Both the position numbers and the translations under genes were made by a program. From Rhizobium sp. NXC24 (GTDB taxonomy: Bacteria; Pseudomonadota; Alphaproteobacteria; Rhizobiales; Rhizobiaceae): a stretch of DNA of 64,000 nt. The notes under the pieces were generated by a model. That model worked only from the letters and a program-made list of their open reading frames with translations, was not told where the DNA came from and searched no databases. The stretch lies in contig NZ_CP024314.1 in assembly GCF_002944315.1 (NCBI RefSeq), positions 868,001 to 932,000 of the forward strand, read 5' to 3'. Shown piece by piece: positions 19,134-28,998 of this stretch (position 1 is the stretch's first letter; every line of letters begins with the position of its first letter).

Positions 19134-20276
19134 TTATCTCTGGCGAATGACCGCCGAGGTTCGCTCGGCGCCGGCAAGATCGATATCAGGGTTTGACGGT
19201 TTCGGCCTCGACAGCGCTGTCTCCACCGCATCGGCGAGCTGATCCGTCGTCAACCCCGCTTCCGGCAAGGCCAGTGCTAGCCCGAGCTTCTCCAGCCGCT
19301 CGGCGCGCACCGATTGCTCCGTCTCGCCGCCCGCCGTGAACGGAACCAGGATGGAGCGGCAGCCGGTGACGAGGAGATCGCCGACCGTGTTATAGCCCGC
19401 CTGCGAGATCGACAGTTCTGCCCCCCTCAGCAAGGACGGGAAATCCTTGCGGAAACGGACGAGGTCGACATTGCCGGGCGCATCCCCCGTCAATGCCGCG
19501 AAATCCTGCTCCGGCAGGTTCGGCCCCGTGACCAGCAGCCAGCGGCGATCGACGGCCACGCGGCTTGCCGCCTCCAACGAGGCGCGGATCAGGTCGTGCC
19601 CGACGGCACCGCCGCCGGCGGAAACCACGATGTCGAAGATCTCGGGCGGCTCGGGCGGCAGTGGCGGCGCTACCAGGCCGGTATAGGTGATCTTGTCGGA
19701 TATCGCCGAGGTGAGCGGAAATGTCTCCTCCAGTCGAACGAAATTGGGATCGCCATGGACGAGAACGCCATCGAAATGATCCCGCAGCAGCGCCACCGTC
19801 TCTTCATCGCGCCCCGGCTTCTTCTGCTGCTGCAGGATATCGCGCACCGAGGTGTAGAGTTTCGGCTTCGGATTGGCTCTCGCGACGGCATCGAGCAGCG
19901 GCAGGAGTTCGAAGCGCATTTGACGGCGGCCGAAAGGAAATGCCTCGATGATGACGATATCAGGCGAAGCCGTCCGAAAAGCATCCAGCAATTGGTCGCG
20001 GCGCGCGGCCAGAAAGTCCTCGCCGACGGCATTTCCCAACTGATCGGCGAGTCCGGAGAAACCGGCGCTGCTGGCCACCACCGGCGGCAGGGTGACGGAG
20101 GTGACATCCGGACCAGGAAAGCCGTTCACCGGCACGCCGCCGGTAACGACCGTTACCTCGCAACCATCCTTCGCCATGGCGCTGGCGATACGGCTGGCGC
20201 GGGCGAGATGGCCGATGCCGAGCAAGTGCTGAACATAGAAAAAAACGCGGGGGGACGACGTGTGGAGGGGCGTCAT
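19134..20276 (-). CDS. MurG-like glycosyltransferase (COG4671 type)
   Basis: A 380-residue GT-B fold transferase. The N-terminus reads FFYVQHLLGIGHLARASRIA, the glycine-rich acceptor-side loop of MurG-like enzymes. The C-terminal nucleotide-sugar domain has VVSAGGGAVGHDLI, then ISQAGYNTVGDLL and GGETEQSVRAERL. The start is ATG 20276, because it overlaps the stop of the upstream gene in ATGA, indicating coupling; the frame stays open for about 490 bp upstream but this is overlap with the preceding gene. It is similar in architecture to the enzyme encoded at 21550-22764. The product is unknown, probably a cell-surface or secreted glycan. Confidence 0.82.
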   Translation of the reverse strand: MTPLHTSSPRVFFYVQHLLGIGHLARASRIASAMAKDGCEVTVVTGGVPVNGFPGPDVTSVTLPPVVASSAGFSGLADQLGNAVGEDFLAARRDQLLDAFRTASPDIVIIEAFPFGRRQMRFELLPLLDAVARANPKPKLYTSVRDILQQQKKPGRDEETVALLRDHFDGVLVHGDPNFVRLEETFPLTSAISDKITYTGLVAPPLPPEPPEIFDIVVSAGGGAVGHDLIRASLEAASRVAVDRRWLLVTGPNLPEQDFAALTGDAPGNVDLVRFRKDFPSLLRGAELSISQAGYNTVGDLLVTGCRSILVPFTAGGETEQSVRAERLEKLGLALALPEAGLTTDQLADAVETALSRPKPSNPDIDLAGAERTSAVIRQR

Positions 20277-21532
20277 GCGGATTTGCGCCATTGCTCTTCT
20301 TTTTGCCACTGATCCTCGAACAGTCGCGTCAATTGCCAGATGCTGGAATGATGGTCGAAATGCTCGCGCACCCGTTTCTCGGCGGCGTCGCCGAGCCGAT
20401 GGCGCAGCGCCGGGTTGCGTATCGCCCGTTCCATTGCCGCCGCCAGCGCCTTCGGATCTTCCGGCGGCACGACGAAGCCATTTTCGCCATCGGTCACCAG
20501 CTCCGGCACGCCGGAAATATTGGTGGAGAGGCAGGCCAGGCGCTGGCTGGACGCCTCGACCAGCACGTTCGGCAGACCGTCGCGGTCGCCATCCGCCGCC
20601 ACACGGCAGGCAAGGGCGAAGAGATCCGCCTGGCGGTATTGTGCCAGCACATCCTCCTGCGCCATCGCGCCTTTCCAGGTGATGCGGTCGGTAATGCCCA
20701 GCGTCTCGGCGAGCGCCTTCAGCTTCGCCAGCCCATCGCCGCCGCCAATATGGGTAAAGCGCCAATGGAGATCGGCGGGCAGCAGCGCCAATGCCCTCAG
20801 CAGCACATCGTAACCCTTCTTCTCCACCGCACGCCCGACGCTGAGCAGCAGAGCGGGTTCCAGTGCCTGCGAACCATCGCGATCGGAGTGGTGGCCTGTG
20901 AAGGGCGAGAAACGTGCGAGATCGAGGCCGTGATAGCTGAGGTGTACATTCTCGGGCATTGCGGTCAGATCACACATGTGTTCAAAGCCGCTGCGCGTGC
21001 AGGTCACCGTCCAGCGGGCGCGTTCGAGCTTTTCCGACAGCTCCCAGTCCGGCGAGGTCCAGATATCCTTGGCATGCGCCGAGCACGTCCAGGGAATACC
21101 CGTCATGATGCTGGCATAGGCGGTCACCGAGGCTGGCGTATGGATGAAATGCGCATGCAGCCACTCGCCATTGTCGGGCCATTCATGCGCCAGCACCAGC
21201 GCCTGGCCGAAACGTCGAACGCGGTTCGGCGTGATGTCGCGCTTGAGATCGGCCCAGAACTGCCTCAGCAATGGCTTGAAACCGGGCTTTCTGATCCCGG
21301 CCAGGAAGGCGCGCAGCACGCGCAGCGGCTCGTTGTGCAGATATTCCGGCAGGTAAACGACCCGCGCCTTGATCTCATCATGGACAGGATGGCGCTTCTT
21401 GTCCGTCGGCTTGCGCATCGAGATCAGCGTCAGGTCGAAGCCGGCTCGCTCCAGGCCAAGCAGCTCCTGTGCGATGAAGGTCTCGGACAAGCGGGGGTAG
21501 CCCTTGAGGACCACCAGGATTTTTTTCCGCAT
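20273..21532 (-). CDS. Family 4 glycosyltransferase
   Basis: A 419-residue GT4 enzyme of the colanic-acid/WcaL-like type. The N-terminus is ILVVLKGYPRLSETFIAQEL, a hallmark of this subgroup; the HAHFIHTPA segment lies near residue 125. The donor-binding half has LLSVGRAVEKKGYDVLLRA (about 228-246) and the E-x7-E region of VEASSQRLACLSTNISGVPELV. It lies 17 bp after the preceding transferase gene and overlaps the following one by 4 bp, so the three transferases form one operon. It likely adds a sugar to the same undefined glycan. Confidence 0.86.
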   Translation of the reverse strand: MRKKILVVLKGYPRLSETFIAQELLGLERAGFDLTLISMRKPTDKKRHPVHDEIKARVVYLPEYLHNEPLRVLRAFLAGIRKPGFKPLLRQFWADLKRDITPNRVRRFGQALVLAHEWPDNGEWLHAHFIHTPASVTAYASIMTGIPWTCSAHAKDIWTSPDWELSEKLERARWTVTCTRSGFEHMCDLTAMPENVHLSYHGLDLARFSPFTGHHSDRDGSQALEPALLLSVGRAVEKKGYDVLLRALALLPADLHWRFTHIGGGDGLAKLKALAETLGITDRITWKGAMAQEDVLAQYRQADLFALACRVAADGDRDGLPNVLVEASSQRLACLSTNISGVPELVTDGENGFVVPPEDPKALAAAMERAIRNPALRHRLGDAAEKRVREHFDHHSSIWQLTRLFEDQWQKEEQWRKSA

Positions 21533-21549
21533 CGATCGGTTCCGATGCT

Positions 21550-22764
21550 CTATTCGGCGACGATCGACAGTGGCGGATAGTGGTCGCGGTCGTCAAACCA
21601 TTCGCCGACGATGCGGGAAATATGGACCAGACCTTCCAGCCGCATGTTCCCGCCGCTCGCCGATGGTGGTGCGCGGGTTGGCAAGCGCTTTAGCGCCGCC
21701 GCAAGCTGTTTCGGATCGGCAGACTCCTCCGGCAGCAGCATGTCGACAAGGCCGAGCTCGCTTGCCCGCTGAGCGCGGATCAACTGTTCCTCGCGTGGGC
21801 GCGTACGCGGAATGATCAGCGCCGGCTTGTCGAAGGACAGTATCTCGCAATAGGTGTTGTAGCCGCCCATGGCGACGACGCCTTTGGCGCCGGCGATCAG
21901 CTCTTCCATCTTGTTGTCGAACTCGATCACCTGCAGACAGGCAATTTTACTCGCGCGCTCCAGCAACTGGTTACGCTCCTTGGCCGGCATGTAGGGACCA
22001 AGCACGATCAACGTCTTGTGTTGTAGCGTATTGTCATGCTCGAAAGCGCCGATGACATCGCTGACCAGATCGGCGCCGTCGCCACCGCCGCCGGTCGTGA
22101 CCAGAATGTAATCCTCGTCAGGCACATGTTCCGACTTCGTGCCCAAGGTGGATACACTACGCTGCAGGAATCCGACGAACTCCATCTTCCGGCGCACGCC
22201 GGGCGGCACATCGAGGCCGACAAGCGGATCATGGAAATCCGGCGGGCCATAGACCCAGACGCGATCGTAAAACTGATCGATCTTCTGCAGGGCGTTGTTT
22301 TTCTTCCACTCCGCTTCCAACAGGTGCGGCGCGTCCATGACGTCGCGCATGCCGAGCACGAGCGTCGTGCCGCGCGCCTTCAGATATTGCAGGGTCTCCT
22401 CGACCTCGCCCTTCAGGCCCATCGGCTCCTTGTCGACGATGAAGATGTCGGGCTGAAAGGTCTCCGCGGTGTGGCGGATGATCGACTGGCGCATCTTCAG
22501 CGTTTCCTGAAGATCGATATGGCTTGCCATCGACGTATATTCACCGTCGCGCAGTTTGATGACGCTCGGCACCTTCACGAAATCGACTCGCGCTCGATAA
22601 TCGAAAGCACCGGCGATCGTCGCGCCGGAAACGATCAGGACGTTCAGCCCGCGATAATCCTCGACAAGCGCGTGCGCGATGGTTCGACACCGCCTGAGGT
22701 GACCGAGACCGAACGTGTCATGACTATACATGAGGATTCGAGCATCTTCTAAGCGCCGCTTCAT
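21550..22764 (-). CDS. Predicted glycosyltransferase (COG4671 type)
   Basis: A GT-B fold protein of 404 residues from ATG 22764 (MKRRLEDARILMYS); an ATG-like start nine codons earlier is also in frame. The N-terminus has YSHDTFGLGHLRRCRTIAHAL, equivalent to the MurG glycine loop. The C-terminal half has LVTTGGGGDGADLVSDV and VAMGGYNTYCEILSF, then PRTRPREEQLIRAQR. It is the first of three transferase genes on this strand and begins about 100 bp after the importer permease. Donor and acceptor cannot be told from the sequence. Confidence 0.82.
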   Translation of the reverse strand: MKRRLEDARILMYSHDTFGLGHLRRCRTIAHALVEDYRGLNVLIVSGATIAGAFDYRARVDFVKVPSVIKLRDGEYTSMASHIDLQETLKMRQSIIRHTAETFQPDIFIVDKEPMGLKGEVEETLQYLKARGTTLVLGMRDVMDAPHLLEAEWKKNNALQKIDQFYDRVWVYGPPDFHDPLVGLDVPPGVRRKMEFVGFLQRSVSTLGTKSEHVPDEDYILVTTGGGGDGADLVSDVIGAFEHDNTLQHKTLIVLGPYMPAKERNQLLERASKIACLQVIEFDNKMEELIAGAKGVVAMGGYNTYCEILSFDKPALIIPRTRPREEQLIRAQRASELGLVDMLLPEESADPKQLAAALKRLPTRAPPSASGGNMRLEGLVHISRIVGEWFDDRDHYPPLSIVAE

Positions 22765-22864
22765 GGGCAAAACCTCAGGAATGAAAGTCATTTTCGCACG
22801 TTGTCAGCAAACGACGTCCGCGGCCGCTCTTCGAATTGCAACTCATTTCTGGCCACGCTTTCCG

Positions 22865-24040
22865 CTATTTGTAGGGATCGGCCGCGTCGCGCAAGCCGTC
22901 TCCTAAAAAGTTGAACGCCAAAATGACCAAAATTACCGGGACCATCGGGAAAAGGAGCCACGGGTAAAATGCGATGACGCTGACGTTCTTTGCCTCCGTC
23001 AGCAGAATGCCCCAACTTGTGATCGGGGGGCGAAGACCGAGCCCCAGGAAGCTCAGCGCGGTTTCGCCAAGGATCATGCTGGGGATCGAAATCGTCGCCG
23101 TCGCGATCAGATGCGACATGAAGCCTGGTATAAGATGACGCGCAATAATACGCGGCGAGCTTGCACCCATCAATTGTGCAGCAAGTACATAGTCCTCTTC
23201 GCGCAAAGACAAGAGCTTGGAACGAACTGCGCGTGCCAGTCCGGTCCAATCGAGAATACCGAGGATGATGGTGATGCCGAAATAGACGATGATGGGGCTC
23301 CAGGTCACCGGCATGATCGCCGCTAGCGCCATCCACAAGGGCAGGCTCGGCAACGACTGCAGCACTTCGATGACCCGTTGGACGAGAAGGTCGAAAACAC
23401 CGCCATGATAGCCCGCGAGCCCGCCGATGACGATCCCGAGCACGAAGCTGATGGCGATGCCGATCAGTCCGATCGTCAGGGAGATGCGCGCGCCATAGAT
23501 GATACGGGACAGTACGTCGCGACCCAGTCGGTCGGTGCCGAGCAGGAACATTTGGCCGCCGACGGCGGGGCAGACCAGATGGATGTTCGCGTCCACAAGA
23601 CCCCAGAAACGATAGGCGTCGCCATGACAGAAGAAGCGGATCGGCTGCACGTCCTCAGTCTTGTCGGTATAGATCCGCCGCAACGTATCGAGATTGAGCG
23701 TCATCTTGCGGCCATAGACGAAGGGGCCGACGAATTCGCCGTTGTTGAAGAAATGCACCCTCTGCGGTGGCGAATGAATGTATTCGACATTGCGGGTATG
23801 CAGGCCGTAGGGCGCCAGGAATTCCGAAATCAGAATCATGGCGTAAAGCAGCAGCAGGAAGATGCCGGAGGCGAGAGCAAGCTTGTGCCGCTTGAACTTC
23901 CACCACATCAGCCGCTTCTGCGAGGCCTGGTAGTAACGCGCCTGACCGGCCGACATGGCCTCGAACTGCTCCGGATCGAAGGCGGCGGTTGAAACGTAAT
24001 GCTCTAGCGGGGCGCCTGGGCGCGGCAGGGGTGCGTTCAC
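22865..24040 (-). CDS. ABC importer permease, DppC/YejE type
   Basis: A 391-residue permease. A long N-terminal cytoplasmic part with KFKRHKLALASG precedes the first helix (about 55-75). The DppC landmark GTDRLGRDVLSRIIYGARISL (about 170-190), the EAA loop VLAAQLMGASSPRIIARH and the C-terminus FLGDGLRDAADPYK are all present. The start is GTG 24040, overlapping the DppB stop in GTGA. It is the last gene of the four-gene importer. Confidence 0.87.
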   Translation of the reverse strand: MNAPLPRPGAPLEHYVSTAAFDPEQFEAMSAGQARYYQASQKRLMWWKFKRHKLALASGIFLLLLYAMILISEFLAPYGLHTRNVEYIHSPPQRVHFFNNGEFVGPFVYGRKMTLNLDTLRRIYTDKTEDVQPIRFFCHGDAYRFWGLVDANIHLVCPAVGGQMFLLGTDRLGRDVLSRIIYGARISLTIGLIGIAISFVLGIVIGGLAGYHGGVFDLLVQRVIEVLQSLPSLPLWMALAAIMPVTWSPIIVYFGITIILGILDWTGLARAVRSKLLSLREEDYVLAAQLMGASSPRIIARHLIPGFMSHLIATATISIPSMILGETALSFLGLGLRPPITSWGILLTEAKNVSVIAFYPWLLFPMVPVILVILAFNFLGDGLRDAADPYK

Positions 24041-25035
24041 TTTGTGCTCCTGCCTTGCAAGCGGATGCGGGGATCGAGGAAGCCGAGGGCGATATCGGAG
24101 ATCAACACGCCGATAACGTTCAGGAAAGCGAGGAACATCAGGAACGAGCCGGCGAGATACATATCCTGGCTTTGCAACGCCTTGATCAGCATCGGCCCGG
24201 TCGTCTCCAGAGACAGCACGATGGCGGTGATTTCGGCGCCGGAAATGATCGACGGCAGGATCGAGCCAATATCGGCGACGAAGAAATTAAGCGCCATGCG
24301 CAGTGGATATTTCACCAGTGCCCGGAGCGGGTGCAACCCCTTCGCGCGGGCGGTGATGACATATTGCTTCTGCATTTCGTCGAGCAGGTTGGCGCGCAGG
24401 CGTCTGATCATGCCGGCGGTGCCAGCAGTGCCGACGATGATGACGGGAATCCACAGATGCGAGAGGATCGAGCGCGCCTTTTCCCAGCTCATCGGCTGCG
24501 ATAGATATTTCTGATCCATCAGATGGCCGATGGTGACGCCGAACCAGATATTGGCGAAATACATCAGGATCAGCGCCAGCATGAAATTCGGAATTGCGAT
24601 GCCGAGCAGGCCGAGGAAAGTCAGGCCGTAGTCACCCCAGCTATATTGATGGGTGGCGGAGTAGATGCCGATGGGGAAGGCGACCAGCCACGTCAACATG
24701 ATCGTCGTCATCGAAACAAGGATCGTCAGCCACAACCTGTCGCCGACGACCTCCGAGACCGGCAGTTGATATTCGAAGGAATAGCCGAAATCGCCATGCA
24801 GCATGCCGGCGACCCAATAGACATATTGCAAGGCAATGGGCTTATCGAGCCCGTATTCGTGGCGAAGATCCTGGATCTCTTGCAGATTGGCACTCTCGCC
24901 CTGCGCGCGAAGTTCGGCGATCTGGCTTTCGAAGAAATCGCCTGGCGGCAACTGGATGATGGTGAAGACCAACATCGAGATGACGAGCAGCGTCGGAACC
25001 ATCACCGCAAGGCGCCAAAGGATATATTTAAACAC
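24037..25035 (-). CDS. ABC importer permease, DppB type
   Basis: A 332-residue permease beginning with GTG 25035 after a strong AAGGAGG. It has the DppB N-terminal helix (YILWRLAVMVPTLLVISMLV), IQLPPGDFFES and the EAA loop YVITARAKGLHPLRALVKYP. It overlaps the binding-protein gene by 8 bp and the next permease by 4 bp, so the operon is tightly coupled. Confidence 0.87.
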   Translation of the reverse strand: MFKYILWRLAVMVPTLLVISMLVFTIIQLPPGDFFESQIAELRAQGESANLQEIQDLRHEYGLDKPIALQYVYWVAGMLHGDFGYSFEYQLPVSEVVGDRLWLTILVSMTTIMLTWLVAFPIGIYSATHQYSWGDYGLTFLGLLGIAIPNFMLALILMYFANIWFGVTIGHLMDQKYLSQPMSWEKARSILSHLWIPVIIVGTAGTAGMIRRLRANLLDEMQKQYVITARAKGLHPLRALVKYPLRMALNFFVADIGSILPSIISGAEITAIVLSLETTGPMLIKALQSQDMYLAGSFLMFLAFLNVIGVLISDIALGFLDPRIRLQGRSTK

Positions 25036-26944
25036 GCGGTTGATCCTCCTTCAGCCAGAAGGTGTCAGGCATATAGACGCCGAGATAGCAGGTCGGATCG
25101 AAACCGTAGAGCGCTTTTTCCGGCACATTCTGCAAACGTGACGCACGCACGACCGGCTGCAGCGTGCCATTGATCAGGCCGATGGAAAAGACCTGATCGG
25201 TATAGAGCTCCAGCATCTGATGCCAGATTCCGGCCCGCTCGAAGGATGAAGTCGACTCGCCCCATTTTCCCAGCAGCTCGACGAGCTTCTTGACCTCCGG
25301 CAGATCGGGTGCCGTGCCCTGAGTGCCGCGGGAGAGATAATACATGCCCCAGAGCGGCCATTGCATCTGGTCGTCCATGGTCGGCGCAAGCTGGCCGGGA
25401 TTCATGTCGGCGGTCGCCACTCCATTGTCGAGGCCGTACCAGATCGACATCATGACGCGCCCGCCCATGGCGCGGCTGCGGAAGATGTCGCGCTGCGATG
25501 TGCGGGTGAAGAGCGCGATGCCGACTTTGCGCCAGTGGTCGATGACGAGCTCCAGCACATCGGTGTCGAGGGTGCTTTCGCCGGCGGTCTCAACGGTGAT
25601 TTCTGCCCGTCGACCATCCGGCAGCAGGCGAATGCCGTCCGCATCGCGCTTATCGAGGCCGGCGGCATCGAGCAAGGTGTTGGCCTGGGCCGGATCATGG
25701 GCGATCCAGGCCTTGGCATATTCCGGCTTATAGAGCGGGCTTTCCGGCAGCACGGTGTCGGCGCTTTCGGTGCCGAGGCCATAGAAAACCGCCATATTGA
25801 TCTCGTGGCGGTCGATAGCCAGCGACAAGGCGCGGCGCACCCGCACGTCGCACAACACCTGCCGCCAGACCGGATCGGCGCTATTGAGGTTTGGCATCAG
25901 CGCCACGCGCGACCCGCGCGTCGCCTTCCAAAGATTGACCTTGATCGGATAACGTTTCTCCGCGTCCCGCAGGAAGGTGTAGTCGTCGAAATCGATACCG
26001 GTCGCCTGCAAATCGCTTTCGCCGGTGCCGGCCTTGGCCGAAATGATCGCGGATGAGCTGACGTTTAGAACAAAGCGATCGACATACGGCAATTGCTTGC
26101 CGTTTTCATCGATGCGATGGAAATAGGGATTGCGCTCGAACACGAATTGCTCGGCCGGCGGTGCGGTCGTGTTGTGCCAGGGATCCAGCACCGGCAGCTC
26201 GGGATTTTCCTGACGATAGACGCGGGCCATCTTGATGTGCAGGTCAGCGACTTTCTTGACGCGATACTGCTTCATAAGCGCCGAAAGGCGGATATCGTCT
26301 TGATATTTCGGATGGAACTGCTTGAGATAATGGCTGGGGCCGACCAGCACCAAGGCTTGCGGCGCGGCAAGATTTGGCAGGAAATACGGATTGGGCTGGT
26401 CCCAGCTATAACGCACGGTCAGCTCATCGATGACTTCGAAGCGCGGCAGATCGCCATGCGGACGCAGCTCCAGCGCGCCACCGCCCGGCGTCAACTTCTT
26501 GTTCAGAATGACATCTTCCCACCAATAGCGGAAATCGTCTGATGTGAACGGATGGCCGTCCGACCACTTATGACCCTCACGCAGCTTGAAGGTGAAAATA
26601 CAGTCGTTTTCAACCGTGTAGGATTCGAGGATATCCGGCTGCAGCGTCAGCGTCTGATCATAACCCACCAGACGGGCATAACCGTAGACATTCATAAGAC
26701 GCAGATCGTTCTGGCCGCCGATGAGCATGCGTATCGAGCCGCCATAGCGGCCGGGCTCGCGACCGAGTGCGGCGAGATTGATGATACGGGGCATCTTCGG
26801 CAGGCGCTGCGCCAGCGGCGGCATCTGGCCGGCCCGCAGCCAGTCGTGCAGGAAGTCGGGTTCATTGTCGGCATCCGCCGCGACAGCCGGCAGCGGCAAC
26901 ACGGAAGATGCAAGAAAACCGAGAAAGGTTCGACGGGTTACCAC
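25028..26944 (-). CDS. ABC importer binding protein (SBP family 5), Tat-type signal
   Basis: A 638-residue periplasmic binding protein. The N-terminus [20 protein letters not shown] has a twin-arginine motif and an AVAAD cleavage region, suggesting Tat export. The mature part opens with PPLAQRLPKMP and GRYGGSIRMLIGG and continues with LREGHKWSDGHPFTSDDFRYWW. This layout parallels AgpA (PPVKDRLPKEP, GVYGDTLRHVIGG, GAKWSDGVPFNADDIMFYW). The close resemblance to a sugar-dedicated protein suggests that it binds an oligosaccharide or glycoside rather than a peptide (inference). The start is GTG 26944, overlapping the ATPase stop by 7 bp. Confidence 0.83.
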   Translation of the reverse strand: MVTRRTFLGFLASSVLPLPAVAADADNEPDFLHDWLRAGQMPPLAQRLPKMPRIINLAALGREPGRYGGSIRMLIGGQNDLRLMNVYGYARLVGYDQTLTLQPDILESYTVENDCIFTFKLREGHKWSDGHPFTSDDFRYWWEDVILNKKLTPGGGALELRPHGDLPRFEVIDELTVRYSWDQPNPYFLPNLAAPQALVLVGPSHYLKQFHPKYQDDIRLSALMKQYRVKKVADLHIKMARVYRQENPELPVLDPWHNTTAPPAEQFVFERNPYFHRIDENGKQLPYVDRFVLNVSSSAIISAKAGTGESDLQATGIDFDDYTFLRDAEKRYPIKVNLWKATRGSRVALMPNLNSADPVWRQVLCDVRVRRALSLAIDRHEINMAVFYGLGTESADTVLPESPLYKPEYAKAWIAHDPAQANTLLDAAGLDKRDADGIRLLPDGRRAEITVETAGESTLDTDVLELVIDHWRKVGIALFTRTSQRDIFRSRAMGGRVMMSIWYGLDNGVATADMNPGQLAPTMDDQMQWPLWGMYYLSRGTQGTAPDLPEVKKLVELLGKWGESTSSFERAGIWHQMLELYTDQVFSIGLINGTLQPVVRASRLQNVPEKALYGFDPTCYLGVYMPDTFWLKEDQPRV

Positions 26945-28836
26945 GTGCGTAATTCCTGAACATCGGCGCCGCGGCGAGCGCGCACGAAATGACCGCCGCC
27001 AAGATCGGCGTAGGCGAGGTCACCGCCTTCGTCCTCTGCAAATTGCGGTCCCCAACTCTGCTTGGCGGCCGGACCTTCGGCATTCAAGGCGGAGAAATCA
27101 AGCGGCCGGTCGAGATCGGGGAAGGGGACTGCTGCGAGCAGAGAGCGGGTGTAGGGATGGACAGGATCGCGCAGGATGATCTCCCGCGGCGCGATTTCGA
27201 CGATGCGGCCGCGGGCCATGACGGCGATGCGGTCCGCCATATAGTCGACGACGGCGAGATTGTGCGAGATGAATAGATAAGTGAGGCCAAGTTCCTTCTG
27301 CAAATCCTTGAGAAGATTGAGGATCTGCGCCTGAACTGAGACGTCGAGCGCCGAAACGGGCTCGTCGAGGATCAGGAGCTTCGGCCCGAGCGCCAGGGCG
27401 CGGGCGATGCCGATGCGCTGGCGCTGGCCGCCGGAAAAGCTGTGGGGGTAGCGGCTCAAATAATGCTGGTCGAGCCCGATCGCCTGCATAAGTCCCTTGA
27501 CCTTCTCCTTGCGCTCACTGCTGTCGCCGTGCTCATGGATTTCAAGGGGTTCGCTCAGAATATTGCGGATGGTCATGCGCGGTGACAGGGATGAAACCGG
27601 ATCCTGGAACACCATCTGGATCTTGGTCCGGAGCTCCATGAGATCGTCGCCCTTGACGGCCAGCACATCGATCTTGCCGTCGCCGTCGTCGAACGTCACC
27701 GAACCGTCATCCGCGCTGACGGCGCGCATCAAAATCTTGCTGATCGTCGTCTTCCCGCATCCGCTTTCGCCGACGAGGCCCAGACATTCGCCGCGGCGGA
27801 TGTCGAAGCTGACATCGTCGACGGCGCGGAACTTCGTGCCCGCCCGCCGTCCGAACAGCCCCCTTCCTTTCGAGGTATAGGTCTTGGTGAGATTGCGCAC
27901 CGAGAGCAGCATCTGCGCGGCGTCGCCGTTGGTCTTGGCCGATTTCTTCTTGCCCGAGAACGTGCCGATATTGACCGGCACGTCGCGAAGCGATTTCAGC
28001 CGCTCCCCGGGTTTCATGTCGAAATGCGGCACCGCCGACATCAACGCCTTCAGATATCGATGCTGTGGCTGGCGGAAGATCGTATCGACCGGTCCGACCT
28101 CCATGATCTCGCCATGATAGATGACCACGACCTCGTCAGCCATATTGGCGACGACGCCAAGATCATGGGTGATCAGCAGTATGGCCATGTTGAACTTTTG
28201 CTGCAGGTTGCGTAGCAGGCCGAGGATCTGCGCCTGGATCGTAACATCCAATGCCGTCGTTGGCTCGTCGGCGATGAGAAGCGCCGGATTGCAGATCAGC
28301 GCCATGGCGATCATCGCGCGCTGACGCATGCCGCCGGACAGTTCGAACGGGTACATGTCGAAGGTGCGGTGCGGGTTCTGAAAGCCGACGAGGCCCAGCA
28401 TCTCCTCGGTCTTCTCGCGCTGCTCGGCCTTGCTGATGGCCGGATTATGGATGCGAAGCGCCTCGCTGATCTGATTGCCAACCGTATGCAGCGGCGAGAG
28501 CGAGGTCATCGGCTCTTGAAAAATATTGGCCATACGCGCGCCGCGAAGCTGGCGCATCTCCATGCTGTCGCGTGGCAACTGCAGAACGTCGGTTGTCACG
28601 CCATCGAGCGGATCAGTAAAAAGAATGCGGCCCGTCGCCTTCGCCGGGGTCGGCAGGATACCCATGATCGACTGGCTGATGATCGATTTGCCGGAACCGG
28701 ACTCGCCCACCAGCGCCGTTACCTTACCGGGAAGCACCCGGAGATTGGCGCTTTTGACCACCCGCAACTTGTCGCCGTAGATCGAGAACGAGACGTCGAG
28801 GTTCTCGATACGCAATAAATCAGTCCCTGACGCCAT
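26938..28836 (-). CDS. Dual-domain ABC ATPase (Dpp/Opp type)
   Basis: A 632-residue protein with two nucleotide-binding domains. Domain 1 has [26 protein letters not shown] and [12 protein letters not shown]. Domain 2 has [26 protein letters not shown] and [13 protein letters not shown] linker of about 40 residues between them is Lys-rich ([13 protein letters not shown]). All catalytic motifs are intact, in contrast to the ABC protein at 16185-18899. It is the first gene of the importer operon, unusual because the binding protein normally leads. Confidence 0.88.
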   Translation of the reverse strand: MASGTDLLRIENLDVSFSIYGDKLRVVKSANLRVLPGKVTALVGESGSGKSIISQSIMGILPTPAKATGRILFTDPLDGVTTDVLQLPRDSMEMRQLRGARMANIFQEPMTSLSPLHTVGNQISEALRIHNPAISKAEQREKTEEMLGLVGFQNPHRTFDMYPFELSGGMRQRAMIAMALICNPALLIADEPTTALDVTIQAQILGLLRNLQQKFNMAILLITHDLGVVANMADEVVVIYHGEIMEVGPVDTIFRQPQHRYLKALMSAVPHFDMKPGERLKSLRDVPVNIGTFSGKKKSAKTNGDAAQMLLSVRNLTKTYTSKGRGLFGRRAGTKFRAVDDVSFDIRRGECLGLVGESGCGKTTISKILMRAVSADDGSVTFDDGDGKIDVLAVKGDDLMELRTKIQMVFQDPVSSLSPRMTIRNILSEPLEIHEHGDSSERKEKVKGLMQAIGLDQHYLSRYPHSFSGGQRQRIGIARALALGPKLLILDEPVSALDVSVQAQILNLLKDLQKELGLTYLFISHNLAVVDYMADRIAVMARGRIVEIAPREIILRDPVHPYTRSLLAAVPFPDLDRPLDFSALNAEGPAAKQSWGPQFAEDEGGDLAYADLGGGHFVRARRGADVQELRTW

Positions 28837-28998
28837 ACTATAGTAGTTCCCGCTTACACGACCTTATGGCCCCGTATGGCACACTAACGTAGCCCATAAC
28901 GGGTGTCCAGTTAGTCAAAGGGCTGTGCATCAACCGTTAAAAAACTGTCGCTTTTCCAGTGATCTATAGGAGGATGCTCAACTATGAGCTCCTGAATG

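Noticed and set aside
20277..20765. Longer start for the glycosyltransferase ending at 19134
   Set aside because: It would lie wholly inside the upstream glycosyltransferase gene in another frame; the ATGA overlap at 20276 is the normal coupled start.
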